DNA of 26,014 nt from Stramenopiles sp. TOSAG23-6 (Eukaryota > Sar). The position numbers and the translations under genes were made by a program. Of this stretch, positions 16,674 to 25,843 are shown piece by piece. The notes beneath the pieces are model-generated. The model worked only from the letters and a program-made list of their open reading frames with translations. It was not told where the DNA came from and ran no database searches. How positions within the stretch are numbered: the stretch's first letter is position 1; each line of letters opens with the position of its first letter. The stretch spans positions 1 to 26,014 of the forward strand of contig LT635988.1 in NCBI GenBank assembly GCA_900128565.1, written 5' to 3'.

Positions 16674-19457
16674 ATGCATAATGGCACTCATGCAACCGAT
16701 TCAGTTGCTCGCGACGTAGTGAAAATTGCTATCTTAGGTGAGCTCGAGGAGAAAAGCAAAGACAAAGTAAAAAAAAAGTCTTTTTCAAAGTTTATGAGGA
16801 AGCGTGGCCTGGGTAGGAAATTGTCATCCTTCTACATGGTGCTTCGATTCAGCCAGACTAAGTTCTATCTAATTGGTTCATATGTAGTTCTTTTTCTCTA
16901 TTTATTAAATGTTTCAGCATCCTTTGTTGTACAACAAGCAACAGATACCTCATTCAATTCCAGAGATTGGCGTCTGATTCTCTGTTGTGTAATATCGGGT
17001 TTGTCAGGGTGGGTGCCGTTGATATTAGTAGGAACAGGTCTGCCAGTACTACAAGAGATGAAACTTTCCCGAACTCTAATATTTGATTGTTTGATATGGT
17101 TTTTGAATTTCGGATTTCTGGTGGGTTTAGCCATACCAGGAGATTTACTTGAAACTTCTTACATAAAGACATTCCTCGGCGCAGCAGCCTTGCTCACAGC
17201 ATTGAGATTAAACACCCATAATGCAACCATGAGTGGTTTACATCGCGTGTTTATTACAGTTGGTGATTTTGAAAATCCTTATACGGTGGACGCTCAAGTT
17301 GTATGGCAAGTTCTCCGCAAGGCACTCATTTCACCATCTGCAAAGGCATCCATGGAACAAAGTCTCGAACGGACAAAAATGGACATTAATGGTAAAATTA
17401 GTCCTCGTCAATACTCCGCGTTACTGGCCATTTTTCGTGATACTTTAAATTGGAATGAGAAGGTTGAAAAAAGACGAAGAAGTTACGACAAGGCATTAAA
17501 AATGGCGTATGCAGATGACCCATCTATGAGTATTGGCCCGAACATAAGTGAAAATCTTCAACTGCAAGGCGCTGTGTCTGTAAGAACTGAAAAGAATGAT
17601 CGTGAAGCCTTATTGGCTGATTTAGCGTATCTCGTTCACTCTCAAGAAGGAGGTAAAACCAAAAATGGCGTATCGCTGGTTGCTACATTCAGTAAGGCTA
17701 TGTATCTTCTTGTTCGCGGCGAAAAGATGAAAGCTTTTCTTTCCGTGTTATGCATGTTTCTATTCGCTTGCTGTACTCCAACCCAGGCTTACCTCGCTGG
17801 TGAAATGGCAGCAATGTGCAACACCAGGCGAGTAGCAACCATTGATAAGAAAGATGAAGACAAAGATACGTTTTACACATATTTTGGTGTCATCATTGGT
17901 CTCTACTTTTTTAGTGACCTAATGTCATATACGTATCTTTACCTCTGGGGTAAAATGGGAGGAAACTCTGTCAGACGTATTCAAATGGAAATGATCCAAA
18001 AGGTCTGTATTGGTGATACTACATTTGGTGATAAATTTCGGCCTGGTAAACTAGGTAGCCGTTTCTCTTCATCTCTTGCGGGTATATTTACTTTGTGGAC
18101 AAATGGGGCACAGTTTATTGCACTACCACCAATTCTTTTAATGGTGGCATTTGGTTTTATGTCTACTGTGAGTGTTCCATACCTAATATTCTCATTTGGT
18201 GCTATTCCATTCGTATTTTCACTTGATTTTCTCACAATGCGATCTCTTTCAAGCTCTAGGAAAAATGTAGCAGCAAGTGGTGCAATTTTTGGAGCGTTTC
18301 AGAATGCAGTTGATATGCGTGATGCACTTCGAACATGTGATGGATCAACCGAGTATCTTCTTGAAAACCTTTCTCCCATCGCTGATGAATCGGGTACTGC
18401 GTGGAAAGAGTCATTCCACTGGACATTGTATTTACAAAACACATTTAATTCAGTTGCATGGGGTTATCAGTGCTTGTCAACTTGTACGTTTATTGTTGCA
18501 CTTTGGAATGAGGTGATTTCCCTGAATCAATTTGTTGCCATTCAAGGCTATGTTGCTGCTGCGACTGTCCCGATGTTTCAAGTTGGTATCGGTGCTCGAT
18601 TTATTACATCCGCAGCTGGCGATGTAACTGCTATTGTTGAAATTCTCAACTGCCCAGACATTGAAGAAAGACAAAAAGGGGAGGATTTAAAAATAGATAA
18701 TAACCAAGGATGCTGTGTTACGTTAGAGAATATTTCTTTCCGCTATACCCCAGAAGGACCTCTCATTCTGAAGGGAATTACTCAAACTATTGCTGCCGGA
18801 AGTTATGTTGTGCTTTGTGGGGGTAGTGGTAGTGGAAAGTCAACTCTTCTTAGTATCCTAATGCGATTTCGTGATGCTGCTGGTGGTCGTGTCTGTATTA
18901 ATGGGCAAGATATCAGTAAAACATCACTTGAATCATTCCGCCAATCAAGCGCTGTGGTTTTCCAAACTACACTAATTTTAGATGGTTCTATAGCTGAAAA
19001 TATTGCTTTTGGTCTTGAAGGTGACAATATTCGTGAGCGTGTGGAACAAGCAGCTCGTGATGCAGAAATTTACGACACTATTGTAGCCACACCGGATGGT
19101 TTCGAAACTCAAATTGGTAAGCGATCCACAGTAAATTTGAGTGGTGGTCAATTGCAGCGTATTTGCATTGCTCGTGCTCTTGCTAGAAAGCCAAAACTGC
19201 TGTTATTGGATGAAGCTACAAGTGCACTTGATCCAATCACAGAAACTTCCATTATCCAAACATTAGAGCGTCTTCGTGAAGCTAGTAAGGGACAGCTTAC
19301 AATTATTAGTGTGTCACATCATCCACTTACGGCACTGAACGCAGATAATATTATAGTTCTCAGTAATGGTGCTGTGGCTGAAACTGGTACTTTTAAATCT
19401 CTGGTTGACGCTAAAGGACATTTTGCTAAATTAGTTGATTCTGGAGAGCCGGGATGA
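16674..19457 (+). CDS. ABCB-like half-transporter, tandem paralogue 2
   Basis: The product is 927 residues from the ATG at 16674, collinear with paralogue 1: four N-terminal hydrophobic segments, degenerate EF-hand-like loop (KMDINGKISPRQ), six-helix ABC transmembrane domain, and an intact NBD with Walker A Lys722, signature LSGGQ (822-826), Walker B Asp846 and His882. The first 60 residues differ from paralogue 1 and are more basic (KDKVKKKSFSKFMRKR). Two DNA tracts, 17876-18161 and 18801-19352, are almost identical to paralogue 1 while the flanking coding DNA is much more diverged. It carries no introns. Head-to-tail arrangement indicates unequal duplication; a homo- or heterodimer with paralogue 1 is an inference. 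Confidence 0.93.
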   Translation: MHNGTHATDSVARDVVKIAILGELEEKSKDKVKKKSFSKFMRKRGLGRKLSSFYMVLRFSQTKFYLIGSYVVLFLYLLNVSASFVVQQATDTSFNSRDWRLILCCVISGLSGWVPLILVGTGLPVLQEMKLSRTLIFDCLIWFLNFGFLVGLAIPGDLLETSYIKTFLGAAALLTALRLNTHNATMSGLHRVFITVGDFENPYTVDAQVVWQVLRKALISPSAKASMEQSLERTKMDINGKISPRQYSALLAIFRDTLNWNEKVEKRRRSYDKALKMAYADDPSMSIGPNISENLQLQGAVSVRTEKNDREALLADLAYLVHSQEGGKTKNGVSLVATFSKAMYLLVRGEKMKAFLSVLCMFLFACCTPTQAYLAGEMAAMCNTRRVATIDKKDEDKDTFYTYFGVIIGLYFFSDLMSYTYLYLWGKMGGNSVRRIQMEMIQKVCIGDTTFGDKFRPGKLGSRFSSSLAGIFTLWTNGAQFIALPPILLMVAFGFMSTVSVPYLIFSFGAIPFVFSLDFLTMRSLSSSRKNVAASGAIFGAFQNAVDMRDALRTCDGSTEYLLENLSPIADESGTAWKESFHWTLYLQNTFNSVAWGYQCLSTCTFIVALWNEVISLNQFVAIQGYVAAATVPMFQVGIGARFITSAAGDVTAIVEILNCPDIEERQKGEDLKIDNNQGCCVTLENISFRYTPEGPLILKGITQTIAAGSYVVLCGGSGSGKSTLLSILMRFRDAAGGRVCINGQDISKTSLESFRQSSAVVFQTTLILDGSIAENIAFGLEGDNIRERVEQAARDAEIYDTIVATPDGFETQIGKRSTVNLSGGQLQRICIARALARKPKLLLLDEATSALDPITETSIIQTLERLREASKGQLTIISVSHHPLTALNADNIIVLSNGAVAETGTFKSLVDAKGHFAKLVDSGEPG

Positions 19458-19877
19458 AAGTAATAGGAGAAAAAGTAAAATTATTTTAAAGATACACTTA
19501 CACTCAATCGGCAAAGATTTCATTCTGAGCGAACAAACTTGAAAATACTAGAACATAAAATTGTAGTTTCAGAAATCATCTGTGCATCAAGATTATATCT
19601 TCATAACGATCTCAAATGTAGTGGTTAGTTTTGACTGTAAAAATACAAAAAAATAAAAGAAAAAATAATATTATTTTTCCAATTAATTTTAAAAACATAC
19701 AGAATTTCCTTATTATTGTTTATTTGATATTTCGTGTTTACGGGGATTGCTCGCTCCTACTGGTACAGTAATAGATTGATAGTGGTAGACTTCTTCGACT
19801 CTGTTTTAGAATATAAAAAATGTTTGTTTTTTCAAGATGATTCAGCATTTCTGTAAGTCATTCCTTGAAATCGTTTG
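19458..19877. other. Intergenic region, no gene seen
   Basis: These 420 bp between paralogue 2 and the methyltransferase gene are AT-rich with no credible ORF or RNA gene. They must hold the ABC gene's 3' end and the methyltransferase promoter. Confidence 0.6.
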
Positions 19878-20993
19878 ATGAATGTGTTTATTAAAGATCT
19901 TGATCCAGGTAAAGCTTCTTCTGAGCCCAACAGTGTGTCATCCAAGTGTGTGGCACTATCTATAGATCTGATGATCACTTTGAATCACCAAATAGAACTT
20001 TTTCGTCAAATAGAGTATAATTCAGGATTCCCTTCCCTCAAGAAGTATAATTCACTACGTTTTTCAAAGCCTCTGTTACCAGAAGATCGCAGGATAAGCT
20101 ATGTTTATGAAAAGTCAAATCCTGTAATTATGGTTGAGTTACTCTCTAAAATACGCAACTTTGGTTGCTTACCAAAACTGGCAACTTCAATGGATGGTAT
20201 ATTCTATGATTTAGGATCTGGTGAAGGTCACGTAGTATTTGCGGTAGCTGCATTGTGCAAAGAATTTAATATACTGAAAGGAATAGAACTGAACTGGGGA
20301 CGATGTAGTTTTTCAAAGGCGTTTTCGCAATGTTGTACTTTTTCAAAATTGAGTTTCAAATTTTTTTTTTCATACTAAATTCCGTACCTAACAAAAAAAA
20401 ATCTAAAATGTTTTTTTCACAATACATGGTTATCCCACTTAGACAATATTATTTCACAAAATAAAAAAAATAAAGACATAGGATATACTCCGAAACATCA
20501 AAAACAGAAACAAGAAATAAAAAAAAATGAAAGGGAAATGACTGAAATTGTCAATATACCAGAAAATATTCATTTTTTACAGGAAGATTTTATTGACGGT
20601 AGAATTGACTGGAGCGACGCTTCTTGTGTTTGGGTTTCATCTACTTGTTATGATGATGTGACAATGTCACATATTTGGAACCTTGCGAAACAGCTTTGTC
20701 ACAATTCAGTGGTTGTAACTTATGTACGTTTTCAAAATTAAATTTCGAATTTTTTTTTGTACCAAATTTTGTACCTAACAAATTTTTACTAAAAATAATA
20801 TTTTTCCAAAATATATGATAAACCACTACGACCCATAAAACTCCGACTTGATAATTCTGAAACAACTTTACGAAAAAACCCTAACTTTTGTACATTTTTT
20901 TCAGTTGAAGACATAGGTATTTTTTCTCTTAGTCCTACATGGAGGCCTCGAGTATTCGTAAATGTGCGTAATGAAATTCCTTGGCACCTTTAA
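19878..20993 (+). CDS. DOT1-like SAM-dependent methyltransferase (three exons)
   Basis: Exons 19878-20334, 20428-20723 and 20817-20993 join in frame into 309 residues. The SAM-binding motif I is FYDLGSGEGHVVFAVA, followed by the motif II-like LKGIELNWGR, then EDFIDGRIDWSDASCVWVSSTCYDD and a strand VVVTYDKPLRP. This order (DLGSGxG, GIE, DF, W.DA..V..ST.YDD) matches DOT1-type class I methyltransferases of protists, whose best-known member methylates histone H3 Lys79; a different protein target is possible. Both introns belong to the introner family. A Lys/Gln-rich insert (KKNKDIGYTPKHQKQKQEIKK) follows the first junction. The protein is short for DOT1, essentially the catalytic core. The start is the first ATG of the open frame. 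Confidence 0.75.
20335..20427 (+). mobile_element. Introner-type intron, copy D
   Basis: This 93-bp copy begins GTACTTTTTCAAAATTG and ends CACAATACAT before G at 20428; it contains TAAATTCCGTACCTAAC. It is the most diverged of the complete copies. Joining 20334 to 20428 (phase 1) gives FSQC-W-LSHLD and keeps the methyltransferase frame open; reading through meets a stop near 20376. Confidence 0.85.
20724..20816 (+). mobile_element. Introner-type intron, copy E
   Basis: This 93-bp copy begins GTACGTTTTCAAAATTA and ends TTTTTCCAAAATATAT before G at 20817; it contains AAATTTTGTACCTAAC. Joining 20723 to 20817 (phase 0) gives VVVTY-DKPLRP and an open frame to the stop at 20991-20993. Reading through gives an immediate in-frame TAA. 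Confidence 0.87.
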
Positions 20994-21288
20994 AGATCTT
21001 TTTTATTGTGGAAATTTTGAAAATTCAATGTGAAATGAGATTTTTTTTTTGTGTGTTTTCGTGTTTTCAGTTTGCGAATCGGTTAATTTGAAACCGTCAT
21101 TCAATTAGGGTATTCCAATTCAATTTCTTTTTTTCTCAACGGTGATTATTTACCGTGTTTCAATGTATAAATAAAGAGGAATTGGTTGCTCTTTCTATTT
21201 CTTCAATCCAAATGATTTATATGTGGTGCTATAAGAATATATTTTTAGCTTATTTTTGTAGAACTTTTGCTTTATAGTTATTTGTCTC
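20994..21288. other. Intergenic region before the USP gene
   Basis: These 295 AT-rich bases hold the 3' end of the methyltransferase gene and the promoter of the downstream USP gene. A TATAAATA stretch at about 21165 is the only TATA-like sequence noticed; it lies some 120 bp before the ATG. Confidence 0.5.
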
Positions 21289-23543
21289 ATGTCAACTGGT
21301 GGTAGAAAGGGACGCTTCAACAGCTACAATAATCGTAGTGGTAACTATTTATCTTCAACTCAGTACACGCACCAGAAAAATCATTGTAGAAATGATACAA
21401 GTGGTGGGACTGATAGCTACAGGACAATTAAAAGCAGTACCAATAGAATGAATAGAACTAATATTCAAAAAAATGATCGTAGACTGGTGGACTCAAACTA
21501 CCGTCAAACTTCAAATCTAGACAACTTGAGAAAATTTGACTCGTCTTATTCGAGTACTTCCTCATTGATGCATTCTTCCCACGACCAGAGACATTCTAAT
21601 AGCATGAAAAGATCATATAAACGCCAAGGTTCGTATCTGCTCGGAGGTTCGCCATCTTTGCATAGCCAAAATAGATCCTATTCAGGCAGCAGTTTCAGTA
21701 ATTTAACTATGGAACAGCAACTTCCTGACAAAGAAAGCACTGAAAAAAATAATTATAACTGTAAAACACAGTCAAAACAACAACTATTGAGCCAAACGAC
21801 AAACAAACGACTTGAAAGAGCAATGAAGCATTTAGATTTGTCAAGTAATTTTACATTAAACCGATCCACAACACCAATTTTAAATTCAAACAAATTCGCT
21901 TCAAAGGATACGTCTCACATGCTTTCATATAATAGTTATGAAGATTCAAACAAATTCTCTTCAAAAGATACGTCTCGCATGCTTTCATATAATAGTTATA
22001 AAGACCCGAGTAGTGTCCCCAGTACGATGAATTACTCAACTTCGGCATTACCAATACATTCAAAGAAAGTGGAAAATTGCACTAACCCATTAGTTATTTC
22101 AAACACATCAAGAATTTCCAAACAAAATGATTTATGCCATCCTCTACATAGATACAGTAGATGTAACGGGAGAAATCGACGAATCTCCGACACACATGTT
22201 TATGATAATAGCTTTCGGAATAGCCCCATTAGTAAGACTGGTAATAAAGTTATTGGCATCAAAAGTCAAAATGAATTTTCTCAACAAAAGAGTGACTGCA
22301 CGAAGAATGAATTATATGCAGTGTTTTCTAATCCTTCAACACCTCGTTGGCCACTACCACCGTCGACACCACTAAGAGAATCTCCTGCAGGTAAAAAGGC
22401 TGGCTATTGTGGTTTACGCAATTTAGGTAATACTTGTTTTATGAATTCTGCATTACAATGTTTGAGTAACACTCCTACTTTAACTGATTATTTTCTTAGG
22501 GGAAGACATCAACGGCAAATCAATAGGACAAATCCATTGGGAATGCGTGGTGAGTTGGCTACTGCATATGCTGACTTGATATCATCAATGTGGAATGAAA
22601 CAAAACAATCAATTTCACCATCTAAATTCAAAGCAGTTATAAGTAAATTTGCACCTCAATTTAGTGGTTATCGGCAGCACGACAGTCACGAATTATTAGC
22701 ATTCCTTCTAGATGGTATTCATGAAGATTTAAACCAAGTTAAAAACAAGCCATATAGAGAAATGCCAGATGATTCATCAATGCAAGACATCGAATTAGCG
22801 AATTTATTTTGGCAGCATCATACAGCTCGAAATCAATCAATTATTGTAAATCTTTTTCATGGACAATTTAAATCACGAGTACAGTGTCCTGAGAAGTCAT
22901 GTACGTTTTATTTTTTTTTCAAGTTCGAATTTATTTTTCGTACGAAATTTTGTACCTAACAAATTTTTGAATTTTTTTTGAAATATTTTTCCAAAATACA
23001 TGTAAACATACTTCACTCACATTTGATGCGAGCATGTATCTATCAGTTCCGGTTGTAAAAAAAAGTAGAGGAAGAAGTAGTAGTACTCATTTAAGAGACT
23101 GTCTAGCAAAGTTTTCGACACAGGAACAATTAGGTAAGAATGATCAATGGTATTGCTCAAAGTGTAAAAAATTTAAACAAGCGTATAAACAGCTTACGAT
23201 TTGGAAATTACCTCGTATACTTGTATTGCATCTCAAACGTTTTCAACATGGAAAATACCGACGGAGTAAACTTGAGACTTTGGTTGAATTTCCAATTTCT
23301 GGATTAGATATGTCTTCATACTTGGTGCCTGGATCTCCTGATTCAAAAATGTCTAATTTATATGACTTAATTGCGGTATCTAACCACTCTGGAAATATGA
23401 GAGGAGGGCATTATACCGCATGTGGATTAAATCAGGTGACTGGCCAATGGCTATGTTTTAATGACGCAATGGTAAGTTCAGTGAGTGAATCTTCACTTGT
23501 ATCTAAATCAGCATATATATTATTTTATAAAAGAAGACAATAA
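21289..23543 (+). CDS. Ubiquitin-specific protease (C19 deubiquitinase), two exons
   Basis: Exons 21289-22900 and 23002-23543 join into 717 residues. The first 375 residues are Ser/Asn/Thr-rich and probably disordered, with a 20-residue tandem duplication near 200-239. The USP domain begins with [19 protein letters not shown] (catalytic Cys383), followed by [45 protein letters not shown], the zinc-ribbon pair CPEKSC / [14 protein letters not shown], and the His box GGHYTAC (His674) with Asn691-Asp692 in CFNDAMV. It ends [11 protein letters not shown], the usual USP C-terminus. It resembles the USP8/USP4/Doa4-type catalytic core; no ubiquitin-like or DUSP domain is visible. It cleaves ubiquitin from proteins or chains; substrates are unknown. 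The first zinc pair is CX4C rather than the common CX2C. Confidence 0.93.
21886..22005 (+). repeat. 60-bp in-frame tandem duplication in the USP gene
   Basis: Two adjacent 60-bp units (21886-21945 and 21946-22005) encode SNKF(A/S)SKDTS(H/R)MLSYNSY(E/K)D twice, with only a few substitutions. It lies in the disordered N-terminal part and is probably a recent slippage or unequal-exchange event. Confidence 0.95.
22901..23001 (+). mobile_element. Introner-type intron, copy F (in USP zinc-ribbon region)
   Basis: This 101-bp copy begins GTACGTTTTATTTT, contains GAAATTTTGTACCTAAC, and ends TTTTTCCAAAATACAT before G at 23002. Joining 22900 to 23002 (phase 1) gives [22 protein letters not shown], the expected USP sequence. 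CATGTA occurs at both junctions, so the exact cut can slide by a few bases. Using the first downstream AG (GATGCGAG) would delete the conserved SLTFDAS residues. Confidence 0.9.
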
Positions 23544-23651
23544 AAACCCCTAAAAGAATGGTTGATATCAATGACGTTAAACATTATTCCACCAACAATG
23601 TTTGAAGTAAAAAAAAGGAAAATGATTCATATAATCGACACCCTAAACTAT

Positions 23652-24518
23652 TTAACTCTTTGTATGTTTTCTTTCATACATTTCCTCTGCAATTTTCATT
23701 TCCAATTTAACTTGTTTATAAATTTCTTCGTCTTCCTTTTTGCGGTCTCGCTCTACACTTGTAGAATATACTTTCGATAAAGAAGAACCTATAGGTTTTA
23801 ATACATTCTTGGCATACATACCAAATTCTTTGAAACTAGATGACTCAGTAGAGTACGCAACACCTCCTACTAATATACCCATACCACCAACAGCGATGAC
23901 AGTTGCATAAGCAAAAGCTTTCATAGCAGAAGTCATAGCTGCTGTTTTTGTGGCGTTTGATATAGATGTGCCGGTAATTCTGCCCGTAGTTCTCAACCCA
24001 ACATGTTTTGATGTTTTACTTTTTTCCACTCTAGGACTAAAAGAATGTTGTCTTTTTTCCACTCTAGGACTAAAAGAATGTTGTCTTTTTTGTCGTCGTA
24101 AACCCATGTAAAAGCCACCTCCTAAAAATGTTATGCCACACGCAGATAAAATAGAATATTGGAATGTTGTGGACTGTAAGAGTGATGAAGATAATGATGG
24201 TTCCGACACTGTACAAAAATCTTTTACATTTGTTTCCACGACAAAAAACTCGTTTTCTCCAGTCGGTTTCACCCAAGAAGTCACACCAGTGTCTCGATTG
24301 TGATAATACTCCCTTTGATAACTTTTATCAAAATAAATATACCATTTATCTCTAAAAGAAGTGTTACTAAGCGGTGGTAAACTTAAAGAGCTTGACCCTT
24401 TTGAGTTGTCTGATGAGGCTGCTATTGAATACATCGAGGCAGTACAAACAGAACCCGCTATAACAACCACTCCAGCAGCAACAACAGCAATCGTTGAATA
24501 ATCATCATAGTTTGGCAT
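23652..24518 (-). CDS. WW-domain membrane protein with TMEM242-like C-terminal part
   Basis: The ATG is at 24518 (MPNYDDY) and the protein is 288 residues. Near the N-terminus is a hydrophobic segment (IAVVAAGVVVIAGSVCTASMY). A WW domain follows (WYIYFDKSYQREYYHNRD to SWVKP, about residues 59-86), with both Trp residues and the central Tyr pair. The second half has two membrane segments, SILSACGITFLGGGFYMGL and YATVIAVGGMGILVGGVAYS, separated by an 11-residue tandem duplication RQHSFSPRVEK. The pattern AMKAFAYATVIAVGGMGILVG then FKEFGMYAKNVLKP recalls TMEM242, a mitochondrial inner-membrane assembly factor; this is a weak family-level resemblance. A charged coiled tail ends the protein. It converges on the USP gene with 108 bp between stops. 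Confidence 0.6.
   Translation of the reverse strand: MPNYDDYSTIAVVAAGVVVIAGSVCTASMYSIAASSDNSKGSSSLSLPPLSNTSFRDKWYIYFDKSYQREYYHNRDTGVTSWVKPTGENEFFVVETNVKDFCTVSEPSLSSSLLQSTTFQYSILSACGITFLGGGFYMGLRRQKRQHSFSPRVEKRQHSFSPRVEKSKTSKHVGLRTTGRITGTSISNATKTAAMTSAMKAFAYATVIAVGGMGILVGGVAYSTESSSFKEFGMYAKNVLKPIGSSLSKVYSTSVERDRKKEDEEIYKQVKLEMKIAEEMYERKHTKS
24022..24087 (-). repeat. 33-bp in-frame tandem duplication
   Basis: Two adjacent 33-bp units carrying CCACTCTAGGACTAAAAGAA encode RQHSFSPRVEK twice on the minus strand, in the loop between the two putative TMEM242-like membrane segments. The units are essentially identical in DNA, suggesting a recent duplication. Confidence 0.95.
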
Positions 24519-24818
24519 TCTAATATTCACTTGTATGTATGGAAAACATTAAATACCTTATTTAGTTCACTTCCACAATACATATCACTATTTTTTGGAT
24601 CATGCGTAGATTTACAGCCCCGGTGCTGCGACCAATACTTCTATATAGTAGGTCTGTAGTAGCGGTAGTATTGTATAGCCTAACAACACAGCCTTGTCAG
24701 AATCGCGACGACGTCACACGTGTCATCTCGTGTTGACAGAAACACTTCGACTTCTGATAATCTGATTAGCTTTGTACGCTGTAGAAGACGAGCATCACAA
24801 GCAGCTACTGCCGCGCTC
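24519..24818. promoter_or_regulatory. Divergent promoter region
   Basis: These 300 bp separate the start of the minus-strand WW protein from the preferred start of the plus-strand RPC7-like gene. The plus frame is open from 24720, but family comparison favours ATG 24819. No clear promoter motif is recognised; the 24610-24720 part is noticeably richer in GC than the flanks. Confidence 0.5.
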
Positions 24819-25478
24819 ATGAGTGGTCGTGGTAGAGGTGGCTATGGNGGTCGTGGTCGTGGTCGNGGCAGTGGAGATGGTAAAGGTGGTAGATTAGCAT
24901 ATATACAGAAAAGCCAAACCACTGGCCCTCCTCCTTTGTACCCATCAGTAGAAAATCCTCCCCAACTTGTAGAAATATCTGACAAATTGAAGTATCAAGT
25001 TTTAAAGTATCAAGAAATGACATATGAGTTAAAATCGTCACCATTTTATGTTACTAAAGAAGTATCAACAACAGTTCGACGATATACTGACCGATATCGT
25101 ATACGGAGTAAAGGAACAGACGCATTACCATCGTGGCTCCCAAGTGGCAGTGCTGCACACACCCTGATGCCCCTTGAACTCCGTATTTCTACAAACGCTC
25201 GTGAAAGGCAGCAAGCATTAAAAAATGCGGCTATAGAGGCTAATACTTTAATTGCGACTTCTCGTGACGCACAGATGGCTTCGGATGCAGCACATAAGGC
25301 TGCGTTGTTTAGTAATTGGAGCACTGAGCTTACCAGGCAAGACGAAGCTGAGAGTGAAGGTGACGATGAAGTTAGCGATAACGACAATGAGGATAATGAA
25401 GATTTTAATGATTACACTGTAGATTACTATGATGAAGACCATGACGATGGTGGTGATGAAGATGGAGCTGTGTTTTAG
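24819..25478 (+). CDS. Probable RNA polymerase III subunit RPC7/Rpc31-like protein
   Basis: Starting at ATG 24819 gives 219 residues beginning MSGRGRGGYGGRGRG, the Gly/Arg-rich start typical of RPC7/Rpc31 (POLR3G). It continues with PPPLYPSVENPPQL, then LKYQVLKYQEMTYELKSSPFYV, and ends in a long acidic tail (SEGDDEVSDNDNEDNEDFNDYTVDYYDEDHDDGGDEDG), the hallmark of this subunit. In RNA polymerase III this subunit joins the RPC3-RPC6 initiation heterotrimer. An upstream in-frame ATG at about 24720 region would add a basic extension without family support. Two ambiguous bases (24848, 24866) fall at third codon positions of Gly and Arg codons, so they do not affect the protein. Identification rests on architecture and short motifs rather than alignment. 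Confidence 0.72.
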   Translation: MSGRGRGGYXGRGRGXGSGDGKGGRLAYIQKSQTTGPPPLYPSVENPPQLVEISDKLKYQVLKYQEMTYELKSSPFYVTKEVSTTVRRYTDRYRIRSKGTDALPSWLPSGSAAHTLMPLELRISTNARERQQALKNAAIEANTLIATSRDAQMASDAAHKAALFSNWSTELTRQDEAESEGDDEVSDNDNEDNEDFNDYTVDYYDEDHDDGGDEDGAVF

Positions 25479-25843
25479 TTAATGTTGATGATCCGCTATA
25501 AATCGATTATTATTATTATTATTATTATTATTTATTTGTACTTTTTTGTTTCTCTGAAGCATCAAGCGAGTATCTTGGGTACCGTACTTTCACTAGAGTT
25601 TTTACATTATTTAGTATGTAGCCTAGAATGAAAAAATACTTTCTTGTGACTGCAGCTGAAGCAATTATCTTTAATAGAAACAAATTAATAGTGATTTCCG
25701 TGGCAATAAATATTCATGAAATAACTCTAAAAGACAACTTTATTGCTATCGAAATTTCGAAAATAAATATTTATCAAACACTGTATCCATGGTAGTATTG
25801 TAATATTTCGACCTCTACTTTTTACTAGGCCTAGGTTGTGACT
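25479..25843. other. Convergent intergenic region with ATT microsatellite
   Basis: These 365 bp lie between the convergent stops of the RPC7-like gene and the Ala/Glu-repeat protein. Nine ATT units run from 25506 to 25532. No ORF or RNA gene is seen in the rest. Confidence 0.7.

Noticed and set aside
22901-23031. GT-AG intron ending at GATGCGAG
   Set aside because: It would delete the conserved SLTFDAS segment of the USP domain; joining at 23002 keeps it.
23562-23780. Plus-strand 72-codon hydrophobic ORF after the USP gene
   Set aside because: It overlaps the minus-strand WW protein C-terminus; hydrophobicity comes from the antisense of charged codons.
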